Positions 36,101-46,624 of a DNA stretch of 64,000 bases are shown here, piece by piece (position 1 is the stretch's first letter; every line of letters starts with the position of its first letter). The DNA is from Tanytarsus gracilentus. Taxonomy: Eukaryota > Arthropoda > Insecta > Diptera > Chironomidae. The stretch covers positions 7,677,501-7,741,500 of the forward strand of contig JAXRKN010000045.1 of the NCBI GenBank assembly GCA_038502055.1. The letters are read 5' to 3'. The notes under the pieces are model-generated. The model was not told where the DNA came from, did no database searches, and was given only the letters and a program-made list of their open reading frames with translations. The position numbers and the translations under genes were made by a program.

Positions 36101-39100
36101 GGCCATCTAATTTTTGAAAAATTTGAATGCTTGCATAATAAAATCTATTTTTAAATCAAATTTAAATTTTGTAAAAAATTAAATTCTTAACTCCAAATTG
36201 ACCATGATTATAAATTATAATCTTGACTAAAATATTTATTAAAAATTCCTTTTTTCTTGTATTAAAATTAATTAAACTAGAATAAATGCTTAAAAATTGA
36301 ATTTTAAATCAAAACAGCTCTCAACTCATTAAATAAATTTAATTATCGATAAATTTGCCAAAAATAACTCACGGAAGTATTTACTTAAAAAAGCACCCAC
36401 AGAGAATTCACACTCGGTAAAATTTAAATAAACGCACATGCTGCATTTAAAGTCATTCGTGAACCTTATTGAGGTTGAACGCCCATGATTGGATCGTCAA
36501 CGACAGCATCGGATGACTTCATAAAGTGCTTTTTTTAATTCCTTCCTTGCCTACGACTTTTTTCTCTCTCACACACGATACGTGTTATTTAATCTCAATA
36601 CAATGTCAATGTAATGTCAATTTCATAATATTTTATCGATCTCAACCTCACAAATTAAACAGGTTTAGAGCAGACATTTATGAATTCGCAATAATAATAT
36701 TTTTTTTGCTGTTCTCTGCTTTATTTCATTATAATCGCTTACTCTGCTTGTTTCTTCCTATTGTTATTTGCGGGGTAATTTTGATTTTAGTCGCGCGCTC
36801 ATGAATTTAGAGGTGAATCAGAACAAAAGTCGCATAAAAATGTCCATTAAGAGCTTTATGAGGCTTAACGTGCTATTTTCTTTGATGTTTGGAAATAGTT
36901 TAGGTTAATTTCTGAGAAATGCTCTGGAAGAATTTTTTTCTCTTTCATTAATCAAATTTATTTGACTCTCATTAAATTTATTTTTCGCTCTATCGAAAGA
37001 ATTAAATGCTTGAATAGCACTCAACAGAATGTCAGAAGTCATAACAGCTGCCGTAAATAATAAAAAACGCAGTATTAACGATCCACTTCACAATGTTTCT
37101 ATAGACGAGTGTTTCGAGGATAGCTGAGTGTGTGCTTTGAACGCTAATTGCCATATAAGGATAAAACGATATTGGAATTTATTTATTGAGGAACAATTGT
37201 CTGGTCGAGGGAGAGAAAAAAAAGTTCTATTTTCAGACTTCAATGTCGGGGTGAAGGTTTCTTTTAAAATTGATCGAGTTGACATTGAAATTGATCAAAA
37301 ATTTATGCGTCATTGGATAAAAAAAAATTAAACTTGAGAAATTTTAAAAACTTCTTTCTACCTTCATAAATATCTCAAGCTACTTTAAATCCTGTTCAAT
37401 AACCGATCATCATCGTCACATTGCACCTAAAGGCAGCACCTATATGAAACGACGCCGATTTATTAATAAATTTCCGAGTTTCTTTGTATACGAAAGAATT
37501 TCCGCATTTAGAAGCGTCTCAGTTTCTCGCAATTCACATCTTTTTTTGCAGACAATAAACTGTTTATGGATTTCAATAATTTCTCGAAATTTATGCAGCA
37601 CAAGACCATTTAATTTCATTTCCGCGTCGATCTTTAAATATTTTTTTGCGTACACGCTTCGCTAGTGGCATTTTTCTTCTTCTTACCTCATAGCACCTTG
37701 TGTGTGTTAATAGAAGCAAATGATTTATGCAACATTGTTTCTGAGTTGCATAAAAATTCAATTATAAGAAGCAATTCCAAGATTGTCGATTCAGAAGAGT
37801 TCTAAAGGTGTAATTTTAGCCTTTTAAACCTCCCATGAATCAATTTATTATGGACATGATCGGCTGCCACTTAACACTGAATCACAATTAACATTGAACA
37901 CATTCCGGTAATAATCTTTGAATGTGCATCATCATTCAAAAGCACGCCGATGACTCCAGTGAAGAATGTGAAGAAAATCGATTTCAAGGTTACGAAAGAG
38001 ATTGCAGCAAAAAAAGTAAATTAATGAATTAAGAAAGAGACAAAAGACGTTGATTATGAGGTGCGTTAAAAGGGCTTGTTTCTAATGGATAATGAACAGA
38101 GTGTAAAGACAAAATGATGCTGACGATTGCGAAATCAAAGTTGGTGGCTACTCCCAACATTGAATTGGGTTCGATCGTAAAAAATGTAATTTTTTTTATA
38201 AATTTAAATTGTTAATTTTTCACCCTAACATTTAAATTATCCCCTCAAGTCGCTCCTTGTCCAAATGTTATAATGCGGACTGGCATACATGTGTTAATCA
38301 CTTTGACATTTTAAAAGCAGCCCAGTTGCAAAGAGAAGCAAGTTGAATGGTTTTCTCTCATCTCATGAGCAAAATGAAAACGTCCAAATTCAATTCGTTT
38401 TCCATTTATCACGATGCTGGCGCAATGCGCGCGAGAGAGAGATAAAATTTTGCCTTCTAGGTGGGTCAACATTCTTTTGTGTAAATGGGCAAAAAATATC
38501 AATGTTTACACCTTAAATATTAAATTTAATATCGAGAAACAGTGTGATGGAGTTTTGCATTGTAAATTGAGAACGTGAGAAGAGATGCGGAGAAATTCTT
38601 GGGACTGGAAAATTAATGATTAGCATTTTGATGATCTTCATAACTTGTCAGGTTGATAAATTGCTTGCGAAAATTATTTTTTGCATTGTTACCAAGTAAA
38701 AATTAATTTTGATCAAAAATAATTTAAAAATCACTTAATCAAACTCGACTTAAGCTTCCTAATTATGACCGTATGTAAATTAGTTGTGAATGACAAAAAA
38801 CGAGATCTCAAAAGTTGAAGCTTAGTGGATCGTAATCGCCTTATAATTAACTTAAATACTCAACCTTAAGAAGTAATTTTATGAAGATGCTTTTCATGTC
38901 GTCGAAGTTTTAGAAATCTCCATGACATGGACGTAAATTGCCTCTTTTTAGAATCACTTCCTTAAAGGTTTTCTTCTTCAACTAGGTTAATAATAATTTT
39001 ATACAATCTTATCGCATAAAGATCAGTTGCAGAATTAATCATATGCCGATTAAACGTTCAATTTTAGCTTGCAAATGATTTCAAGGTGTGGACACTTAGG

Positions 39101-40499
39101 ATAAATTTTAATTTTATTAATTACAGCTTGAGGGACGTAAATTTTTAAAATTAACAATTAAAGCTAAAAATTTTCGATTAAAATTAAATTTTAGTAAATT
39201 TTTGCTGTGAATAAAAATTTTAACTCCACTTTATTTTCATCATTATTTTATAAATCACCATCATTTATATCCACCACACCAAAGCACTTTACGTTATGCA
39301 TTAAAAATCGCCTTAAATAGCCTCAGGAAAAAACACAACAACACCGCGGCAGCTCTATGACCATTTTAAATATCCATTCGACCTGCTCTCTTGGCGAAAT
39401 GATGCTGAAAAAAAATGTAGCAAATTCTCTGATCGACATCGTGTGCTTAAAGTTCCCGCTTATTTTCTCTCTCATTCTCGATAACATTTTTCATTCATTT
39501 TATATTGAACCTGCTCGACTTGGAGATTATTGCAAATATTCACTTTGCACTCTAAGTAATTTTCTCTCGATTTAATTACAACTTCTATGCATCAAGTCGT
39601 GACTCAGTGCTTAGGTAAAATGTAGAATAATAATAATATCGATATTTAGTGAGTTTAGAGAGATTTCAAACACAGCACAAAAAAATTGTTCAATTGATTT
39701 GATTAACTACTTAAAGCCGACTCTACATACAAGCTTACTCTTAACATTTTTTTTCTGTGATTTTTTTTTGTGTTCAGACTTTGTACAGTTATAAAAGTAC
39801 ATTCGTGATATTGAATTTAAAAGTCGCTTTTTATTTATTTGCAGCACATTCCATCCGAAAGCTCAATTTATAGGTTTTCTTAATTGTTGGAATGATGTTC
39901 GAATAAAATGACAACATTATCATGAGGTCGAGATCGAATTTTTTTTAAAAAACTAGAATTTATTTCCGATCTTTAAAGACTTTTTTTGACACTTCAATTT
40001 CTAATAACAACTAACCACTCTCAGTCTCCACTGTTTTCAACTTCAATGACCCCTCTCGCAAAAGATCATATCGAGTCGCGATATTTTTGTGTTTGAAAAG
40101 GGTAAATGTTGGATTTTATTTATGGAATCACATTAAGAGTTAGAAATGAGCAATTTTTATGCCGTAAAGATTTCATTAAGAGAGCGTTGCAAGACATTTT
40201 TTCAAGCTCTCACTCACTCAATCTTTATTTTATTGCAAATAATGAATTGTGTGGTATTTCGCGTTTTATTTAACGGTGGGAAAAAAATTTATTCAGGCTA
40301 GTTTAAATTGTTAATGGTCCACTTTGAGCTTTTCGTTATTTAGTAAAAAAAATTTATTAGAAATAATTTTAGAAATTTTGAGAGTAAATTAATTTTTACG
40401 CGTTGATCAAGTCGCGTCGAGGTTATCACTTTCGAAACTTAGTCTAGAATGACAGCGCATAATTCTCACATTTCAGTTGTAATCGAGAGTTCAATTAAA
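33200..40499. other. gene-poor region
   Basis: More than 7 kb without a gene I can support. Open frames are short and their translations are Phe/Lys/Ile-rich or Ser-rich noise. A minus-strand TTTTAAAAG near 33268 followed by TTTCAGTTT is a weak promoter candidate for the protease homologue, and an AGATAA (GATA-type) site lies near 33216. Nothing else stands out. Confidence 0.5.
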
Positions 40500-41588
40500 A
40501 TGAACGTGATTTGGTGTTTGACATTGTTGTTTTTGCTAAAAATTGATGCAAAAGTTGAATTACCGTGTGAATTTAGTTTTGATAATAAATTTGGATACAC
40601 TTGTCGGGTGTCGAATTTTTCAAATACCATTCAAAATGCAAATGTGATAAAAATTTACGGTGAACATTTATTTCAAGACGATAAAAATCATCGGAATCTT
40701 CACGACTTTGATGTTTATCGAGTGACATTTTGGAATTTGACAATTGATTTTTTGCCCGCTAATATTACAAACCATTTCACAAAGTTGCGAACACTCCAGG
40801 TGAAACAATGTGGCTTGAAAGCTCTCACACGATCGACGGACTTCATTAAACTCCGGCGACTCTATCTCGGCTTCAATGAGATCAAGAACATTCCGACGAC
40901 ATACTTTTGGCACTTTTGTCACTTGGAAGTTTTATCGCTATTTGAAAATCAAATCGCCTCGATTCCATTGATGGCATTTCGTGACTTGATCAGTCTCAAG
41001 CGATTGTCAATCAACGGTAATCGTCTCAAATCGATTGATTCACGTTTGTTTGTGAATTGTGTCAATATGGAAGTGGTTGACCTTGACAATAATGAATTGA
41101 AAGCCATTGATGGCAATTTATTTGCGGATCAAAAGCGACTTCGAAAGATTTTCATGCGCGGCAATCAATTAGTGTCGATCGAAACCAACTTTCTCGAGAA
41201 TGCAACATTGTCCGTTGGTGACTTTTCGAAAAATCCGTGCATAGATTTTGCGCTTCCTCGAGATGGAGATTACGAAAGGTTAAAAAGAGTGTTTGTGAAA
41301 TATTGCACGCCACCTGTTGAACCCACAACGCCGGCGCCAACGACAACAACATTAAAGCCGAGAAAAAAGCCAAAATATGATACGTCATCGATAATTTACT
41401 TTGAAAATTGCAATTGGCGTGTTCGTGAGGAATTTGAGCATTTATATAAAACATTTCCATTTAAACCCAGACACAAACCCACTAAAAAGACCACAACTAC
41501 ACGAAAACCTAGAAAAGATAAATGCATTTTTGGCTCCGTTGATAAAAATTCAACAGACATTGTGGAAATATGCAATTTAATTCCATAA
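40500..41588 (+). CDS. secreted leucine-rich-repeat protein
   Basis: Single-exon gene; 362 residues from the preferred ATG at 40500, whose first 17 residues form a signal peptide. An in-frame ATG at 40449 adds 17 polar residues before it and is less likely. An N-terminal cysteine pair (LPCEF..YTCRV) precedes about six leucine-rich repeats, roughly residues 80-240, recognisable by the phrases CGLKAL, NEIKNI, NQIASI, NRLKSI, NELKAI and NQLVSI. A Cys-containing cap (NPCIDF, KYCTPP) follows. Then come two Pro/Thr/Lys-rich, mucin-like linkers (TTPAPTTTTLKP; PTKKTTTTRKP) around a short Cys-containing module, and a C-terminal Cys-containing tail. There is no membrane segment, so it should be extracellular. 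Ligand and role are unknown. Confidence 0.85.
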   Translation: MNVIWCLTLLFLLKIDAKVELPCEFSFDNKFGYTCRVSNFSNTIQNANVIKIYGEHLFQDDKNHRNLHDFDVYRVTFWNLTIDFLPANITNHFTKLRTLQVKQCGLKALTRSTDFIKLRRLYLGFNEIKNIPTTYFWHFCHLEVLSLFENQIASIPLMAFRDLISLKRLSINGNRLKSIDSRLFVNCVNMEVVDLDNNELKAIDGNLFADQKRLRKIFMRGNQLVSIETNFLENATLSVGDFSKNPCIDFALPRDGDYERLKRVFVKYCTPPVEPTTPAPTTTTLKPRKKPKYDTSSIIYFENCNWRVREEFEHLYKTFPFKPRHKPTKKTTTTRKPRKDKCIFGSVDKNSTDIVEICNLIP

Positions 41589-43058
41589 ATTAGTTTAATT
41601 AATTTAATACCAAAAATGCATTCTCATTATTTTTATAAGAGTCGTAAAAGTTGTAATTTTTATTGCAGAAAAATAGCAAAAAATTTTAAATCTCCCGTCG
41701 CGAAATTCTTCACTAACAAAGCCAACATAGTAAGTTCAATAACTCAAAATAAATATTCATAGGATCGTAAACAATATCCATTCGAGATATGCAAATTGCG
41801 ATAGAGCGCATAAACAGAAAACAAATTGCAATACAAATTTTCTCTCTCCCATATGTCAGTTAATGAAGGTCTTTCACTTCCGAGTCTGAACATCTTGCTT
41901 TATACATGTGACTTGTGTGCCATGCCAGACCTTTCATTTTCCTCGGCAGTGCTATTACATTTTATGCTAATCTAGATCAAAATGAAATGCTTGACTTTTA
42001 CTTGCTATTAAACTTTGCCGCCTGCCTCTTTCTCTCTCTGTAACCATCCCGATGGTTAGAGATATTAATCGGGGTCTATGGCAGCAGCAACAAGCGGCAG
42101 CAGCTAATATGTCGAACATTGGTAACATCGTTTAACTAGCAAACTCTTTTTATTTCTTGCTTCACTTCTAAGAATTTATGCTTGTTGCAAATCTATGCAA
42201 CTGGGTCACTGTGCGACGGACTAACAGGCTCAACAACTTTCCTCCCATTCTATGCAAATTTGAGCTAAAAAATTGCAGGCTCATTGTTACTCACATTTAA
42301 ACTGTCCAAAATGTGCACAACAATTCTCTTTTCTTTTTCTCTTCGCTGGTGACAAAGAAGAATTTGAATAGTAATAAATTTTTTCTTGTACACACGCTTG
42401 GGCAATGCGGTCGAAAAATTCTCATGAGCTGCTTATTGTTTTTGGTCTTTGTTGCCGAGAGAGCGCATGCCTAATTAAATTCGTCGGATGGATAAATGAA
42501 GACAAATTAAGTGACTAACAACTGCGCGACTGTCTCACTAAATTTCACTATGAATTTCTTAATCACTTGTTAAAGAGACCCGAGGGCGGGCATTTAAATT
42601 TCTTCTCTTTTGCTGAAATTATTATAAAATTTTTGTAATTTTTTTAATTTATTTAGTTAAAAATTTAAATGACCTTCCCTTGAGGGCAAACAAGATATCT
42701 GCTTAAAATTTCACATAATGAGATAAAAGTCGAAAATAAGATTCTCCCTTGCTGTGCAGATGGATTAAGATGTGGCAATGGACAATAAAAATAATTTTTT
42801 GTCATGGGAATATTTTAAATTATTATTTGGAAAGAATTAACAGCGATTAAATTAAGTGAGGAGCTTAAGTTTCAACAACTTATTTAAATTTCTCATTCAC
42901 ATGCAAATTATGAGATTTCATGAAGTTATCAGCATATTTTTTTTAGTGTCTAAAATACAGAAAGATTTCTCGTTTTTAAAAAAATTTAAATCATTTAATT
43001 TTTTTATTCTTAACAAAAACTCTCTCTTGAAAATAATTCGCTCTAATTTCAAGCTAAC
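41589..43058. other. intergenic
   Basis: No gene is seen. A CAG/CAA-rich patch lies near 42080-42105. The right edge is the insertion point of the hAT-like element. Confidence 0.5.
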
Positions 43059-43087
43059 CAAGGGCTGATTCCGTATAGAAAAATTTG

Positions 43088-43200
43088 CGTTTTTTCCGTT
43101 TTTCTTTTTCTTTTTTCCGTTTTCTTCGTTTTTTCCGTTTTCTTCCGTTATTCTCCGTTTTCTTCCGTTATTTTCCGTTTTTATTCATATTTTTCGTTTT
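43088..43200. repeat. left subterminal CCGTTTTCTTCCG array
   Basis: Short units built on CCGTTTT and TTCTTCCGTTA are repeated about ten times just inside the left end of the element. The same units recur at the right end in the same orientation, a direct rather than inverted arrangement. Confidence 0.75.
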
Positions 43201-44019
43201 TTTTAAAGAACAAAAAATTGTTTCAAAGAATTTTGCTTTAAAAAGAGAAAATTTATTTTTATTTTTTTTGAAAAGGTGGATCGATAGGTATGTAAAAATG
43301 AAAAAAATGTTAATGTTTTATTGTTTTATATTCTTTAGTTTTTTTTTTTTGTATTGTATTTTTTTTTGTTGATATTTTTTTGCTGTTTCTTTTTATGCCG
43401 AATTTTTAAAAATTTTTTTAACACAGTAAGATCTCTACCTCCTCCTCATATTAAAAATTTTTGTTACTTATATTTTTTATAAAAATTAAAATCTTTGTGT
43501 GTTTAGGTTGTTAATTAAAACTCGAACAATTTTTAATGCTTTTTAAGGCAAACAAAAATCTTCTTATTTTTCTGTGCTCTGGTTTTTTGCACAAATAGTA
43601 TATGGATAAAATTGTGGTGTAGTTTAAATAATTCAATTGTAAATTTGCTCCGAAGGTTAAATGTTTTGTAACAGTTGTGTATTTTCCTACTCTTTTGTGG
43701 GCCTGCTCGATCGGATTTTATGAAATTTTGACTGGGGTGGGTCCCCTTTAAAAAAATCATGAAAATTTTTAAAACTGGCATATGAAATATATTAAATGAA
43801 AAAGATTTGACTGATGCTGGGTAAAGTCCACAAAAGCACAATAATCATCGCGATTAGGTTAGGGTCTGGCATGTTCTGAAAATGCCCTAAATGGCCCGGG
43901 CTGGCATAAAAACAACTAGATGTCAATGAGCATAATAATTTATATAAATAAAAAAACTCAAATTTACTTGAAAAAAAATTAGGAAAGACAATTACAGGTT
44001 TTAAGAAAAGGTTCAGTTT

Positions 44020-44120
44020 GCCGTTTTTTCCGTTTTCTTCCGTTATTTTCCGTTTTCTTCCGTTTTTTCCGTTTTCTTCCATTATTTCCGTTTTTTGCTA
44101 AAAATTTTCCGTTTTTTCCG
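44020..44120. repeat. right subterminal CCGTTTTCTTCCG array
   Basis: About ten units of CCGTTTT / CTTCCGTTATTT match those at the left end closely, in the same orientation. They stop about 15 bases before the terminal inverted repeat. Confidence 0.75.
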
Positions 44121-44146
44121 ATAAAACGGAGAGTGTCAGCCCCTTG

Positions 44147-44461
44147 AGCTAACCGAAAATTGGTCACATTTTGCACAATAAATTCGTGTCAAGAGGCAGA
44201 ACGTCCGAAAAAGAGTTAAATCTTTTTTCATTATATTTCAAAAAGCCATTCATCTAGCCACAAGAATGTCTTTTCACTTAAATATGTGTATTGCGATTCT
44301 TTATCATTTTGATCTCTCTGTGCATTGTTTGGTTATTTATGACCCATATAACAATTTTTTTCTCCTATTTTTTTACAGATTAACAAAGATGTTTTAATCG
44401 GAGATTAAGAATTCATCAAAGTGGAAACGCAACCTCAAAAAAATAAATTTAAAATAAAAAA
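44147..44461. other. upstream region of two-pass membrane protein gene
   Basis: A T-rich stretch ending in ACAG at about 44376-44379 looks like a splice acceptor, so the ATG exon at 44462 may start as a 5' untranslated exon near 44380, with earlier non-coding exons unseen. Confidence 0.35.
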
Positions 44462-45541
44462 ATGAAGAGCTTAGAGAGAACGGCTAAGAAAGTTCGTAAA
44501 GGACACTATATAGCGACACCCAGTCACAAGAGTTCATCGCCACCTTATTCATCGTCCACAAATCGAGCTTACTTTTCCGATGGCGATGAAAGTCGAGCGC
44601 CATCCGAGCGCACATTGTCCGAGTACACAATGACAAATGAGAGAACAACGACACCGCCGCAGGCACCGGCAAGGAAATCGCGTGATAAGTCAAGAAACGG
44701 TAGTAATGAAGTGTACGCAGAAGGCCCACGCTCACTTTCTAGTCCACCCTCACGCCCTCCGCCGCGTGCACCGTCCGCATTGAGCTATGATCATGGAGGT
44801 GAAAACGGTGATATTTATGTCACAAGTGCCGCTTATAAGACACCGTCAGAAATCAGCCGCTATTCGGTGCCGCATCGAACATATAATAGTAGTAATGTAC
44901 ATAAACCAAGAAGCGTTTATTCAGTCGCGAGCAGTCGAAAAACTGGCCGGAGTCACACGTCGAGAAGAATGGGAGCAAAAGTGGAAGCGATGTCGGCACC
45001 GAATCCATTCTGTCCTAAAAATTTGCGCGGCGTATGTTGTCTTATGCTGCTCATCAATCTTGGACTCATTCTGGTCACACTCGGCTTCGTCATCGTAATT
45101 CAATTTGTCGAGCCGTTATTCGTATGGTGAGCATTTCTTTTTGGCGATGTGCATGAATTTGAATGCGATTATTTAGGTTGAGAATATTTTCAAAAATTTA
45201 ACGGTATTTTTCTGTTAAATTATTTTTATATTTTTGATTTTTAAAAAATTTAAATTTATTCAAATAATTTTTTATCTCTCCTCAGGATTCTCGGCATAGT
45301 TTTTCTTATCTTTGGCTTTGCCACGCTCATCGGCTCGATGATTTATTGCGTGATTGTGTGCAAAGATGTTAAGACACCGTCGCAGGTTCGCGATGAAGAC
45401 CTGTACTGGACGAAGCATTGGCAGAAGAATATTGGATACAAACCACAAGAAATTGATTATAAAACAGATCCGGATGGATATTCTGTTAGTAAAATGAGTG
45501 GCAAATACTCCGATCGTGGCAGTTACTCGACGAGATACTGA
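44462..45541 (+). CDS. two-pass membrane protein, Ser/Pro-rich N terminus
   Basis: Two exons, 44462-45126 and 45286-45541, joined in phase 2 within a tryptophan codon; 306 residues. The first 180 residues are polar, rich in Ser, Pro, Arg and Tyr (SPPYSSSTN, RPPPRAPSA), and probably disordered and cytoplasmic. A cysteine-bearing juxtamembrane stretch (NPFCPKNLRGVCC, possible palmitoylation) leads into membrane helices at about 192-214 and 221-246, separated by a very short turn (VEPLFVW). The C-terminal tail of about 60 residues is charged and Tyr-rich (DEDLYWTKHW, KYSDRGSYSTRY). With such a short loop both tails should face the same side. I do not recognise the family; it reads like a conserved insect gene, not random sequence, because the frame continues across a proper intron and the helices span the junction. 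Confidence 0.8.
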
Positions 45542-45798
45542 TGACATGATAAAAAGACTCACGTTTAACTGAATATTAATTGAGTGTGGACGATTGATAA
45601 AGAAAGCCATAAGTCTCACATTTTTATCAAGGGGTGAAAACCTCACTAACAAATCGAATAAATAAATCTTTCTGTTAATTTTTTTACGAAATTAATTTAA
45701 TTGTTAACGTACCTGAAACGATAAGAAAAATAAATTAACAAACCTCACAGAAAAAAATTTTTTAAAGCAAATTTTAATTGCAGCAAGTCATAAAAAAA

Positions 45799-46624
45799 AT
45801 GTCTGAAAATTCAAGGCAATCGAAGACGATCCTCACATATTACGATGTTTGCCTTAAGCAAGCGGATGGTAAGTCGCATCGCCATCATCGCATGTTAAAA
45901 GCTCAATGCTAGCCAAATTTGCAGTTGACACCTTGAAGCGACAAGCGATGGACACACAAAAAAACTGTTTCATGGTTTTAATTTATTTGAAAATATTTCT
46001 TTAGTCGACAATTTGAGAGACAATCGAGGATGGCTTAGTGATCAAATAATAGCATTTTACTTCCTCTACCTCGAGCATGAAAAATACGAGTCAATTGCAA
46101 ATCGCCTACTCTTAGTCTCACCTCAAATTACTCAGTGGCTTAAATTAGGCTCGACGGAGGAGGCAAGAAATTTCCTGATCACACTCGACGCTGCCTCGAA
46201 AGAGTTTCTGCTCTTCGCCGTTAATAATAATCGAAGCGGAAGGCTTGGCGATAATGGATCTCATTGGAGTCTTTTAGTGTACTCGCGGCAGGTCAACACT
46301 TTCTATAATTTCGATTCAATGAATAATTTTAATCGTGATGCGACGGTTCAGCTTTATGAGAATTTAAAAATCGTTTTTGGAACTTCAACGGCAGCGCTCA
46401 TTCAACACTGGAATGACCAGCAACTTAATAATTACGATTGTGGCATTCACGTGATTTGCAACACTGAAAATGTCATTCGTCAAGTCTTATGCGATGGGAA
46501 TTTAACGAGAGTTGGACAAATTTTTGAATGTCAAGTGACAAATATGCGGCAGGAGATTTTAGCGCTGATCGAAAATCTTATCGAATGTAAATCAAGACAA
46601 AATTGTTCCGTAAGCTGGAAATAA
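45799..46624 (+). CDS. Den1: NEDD8-specific protease (SENP8/Den1 type)
   Basis: Cysteine protease of the Ulp1/SENP fold that matures NEDD8 and removes it from proteins. Two exons: 45799-45868 and 46005-46624, phase 1; 229 residues, near the family's usual length. N-terminal motif YYDVCLKQADVDNL..GWLSDQIIAFYF is typical of SENP8. Catalytic residues are visible as His110 (GSHWSLL), Asp127 (YNFDS), Gln163 and Cys169 (QQLNNYDCGIHV). The first exon is only 70 bases and would be missed without the homology-guided start; the second exon lacks a suitable ATG for a full domain. SENP8 rather than SUMO-protease identity rests on the small size and the motif around the active site. No partner gene lies nearby. 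Confidence 0.93.

Larger units (their letters stand above)
43059..44146. mobile_element. non-autonomous hAT-like DNA transposon
   Basis: The ends are inverted repeats: CAAGGGCTGA at 43059-43068 and TCAGCCCCTTG at 44136-44146, which reads CAAGGGGCTGA on the other strand. The flanks carry a target duplication, AGCTAAC at 43052-43058 and again at 44147-44153 (eight bases, AGCTAACC, if the first terminal C is counted). Short imperfect ends, a duplication of 7-8 bases and a CA-G start are features of the hAT superfamily. The interior of about 1.09 kb has no transposase I can recognise. Both ends carry arrays of CCGTTTT/CTTCCG units (see separate entries), which may be transposase-binding sites. 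The element lies between the leucine-rich-repeat gene and the two-pass membrane protein gene. Confidence 0.7.

Noticed and set aside
43085..43372. 95-codon Phe/Arg-rich frame within the mobile element
   Set aside because: It is a translation of the CCGTTTT repeat array, not a transposase.
43533..44082. possible transposase remnant inside the hAT-like element
   Set aside because: The two minus-strand frames here show none of the hAT transposase motifs I know; treated as non-coding interior.
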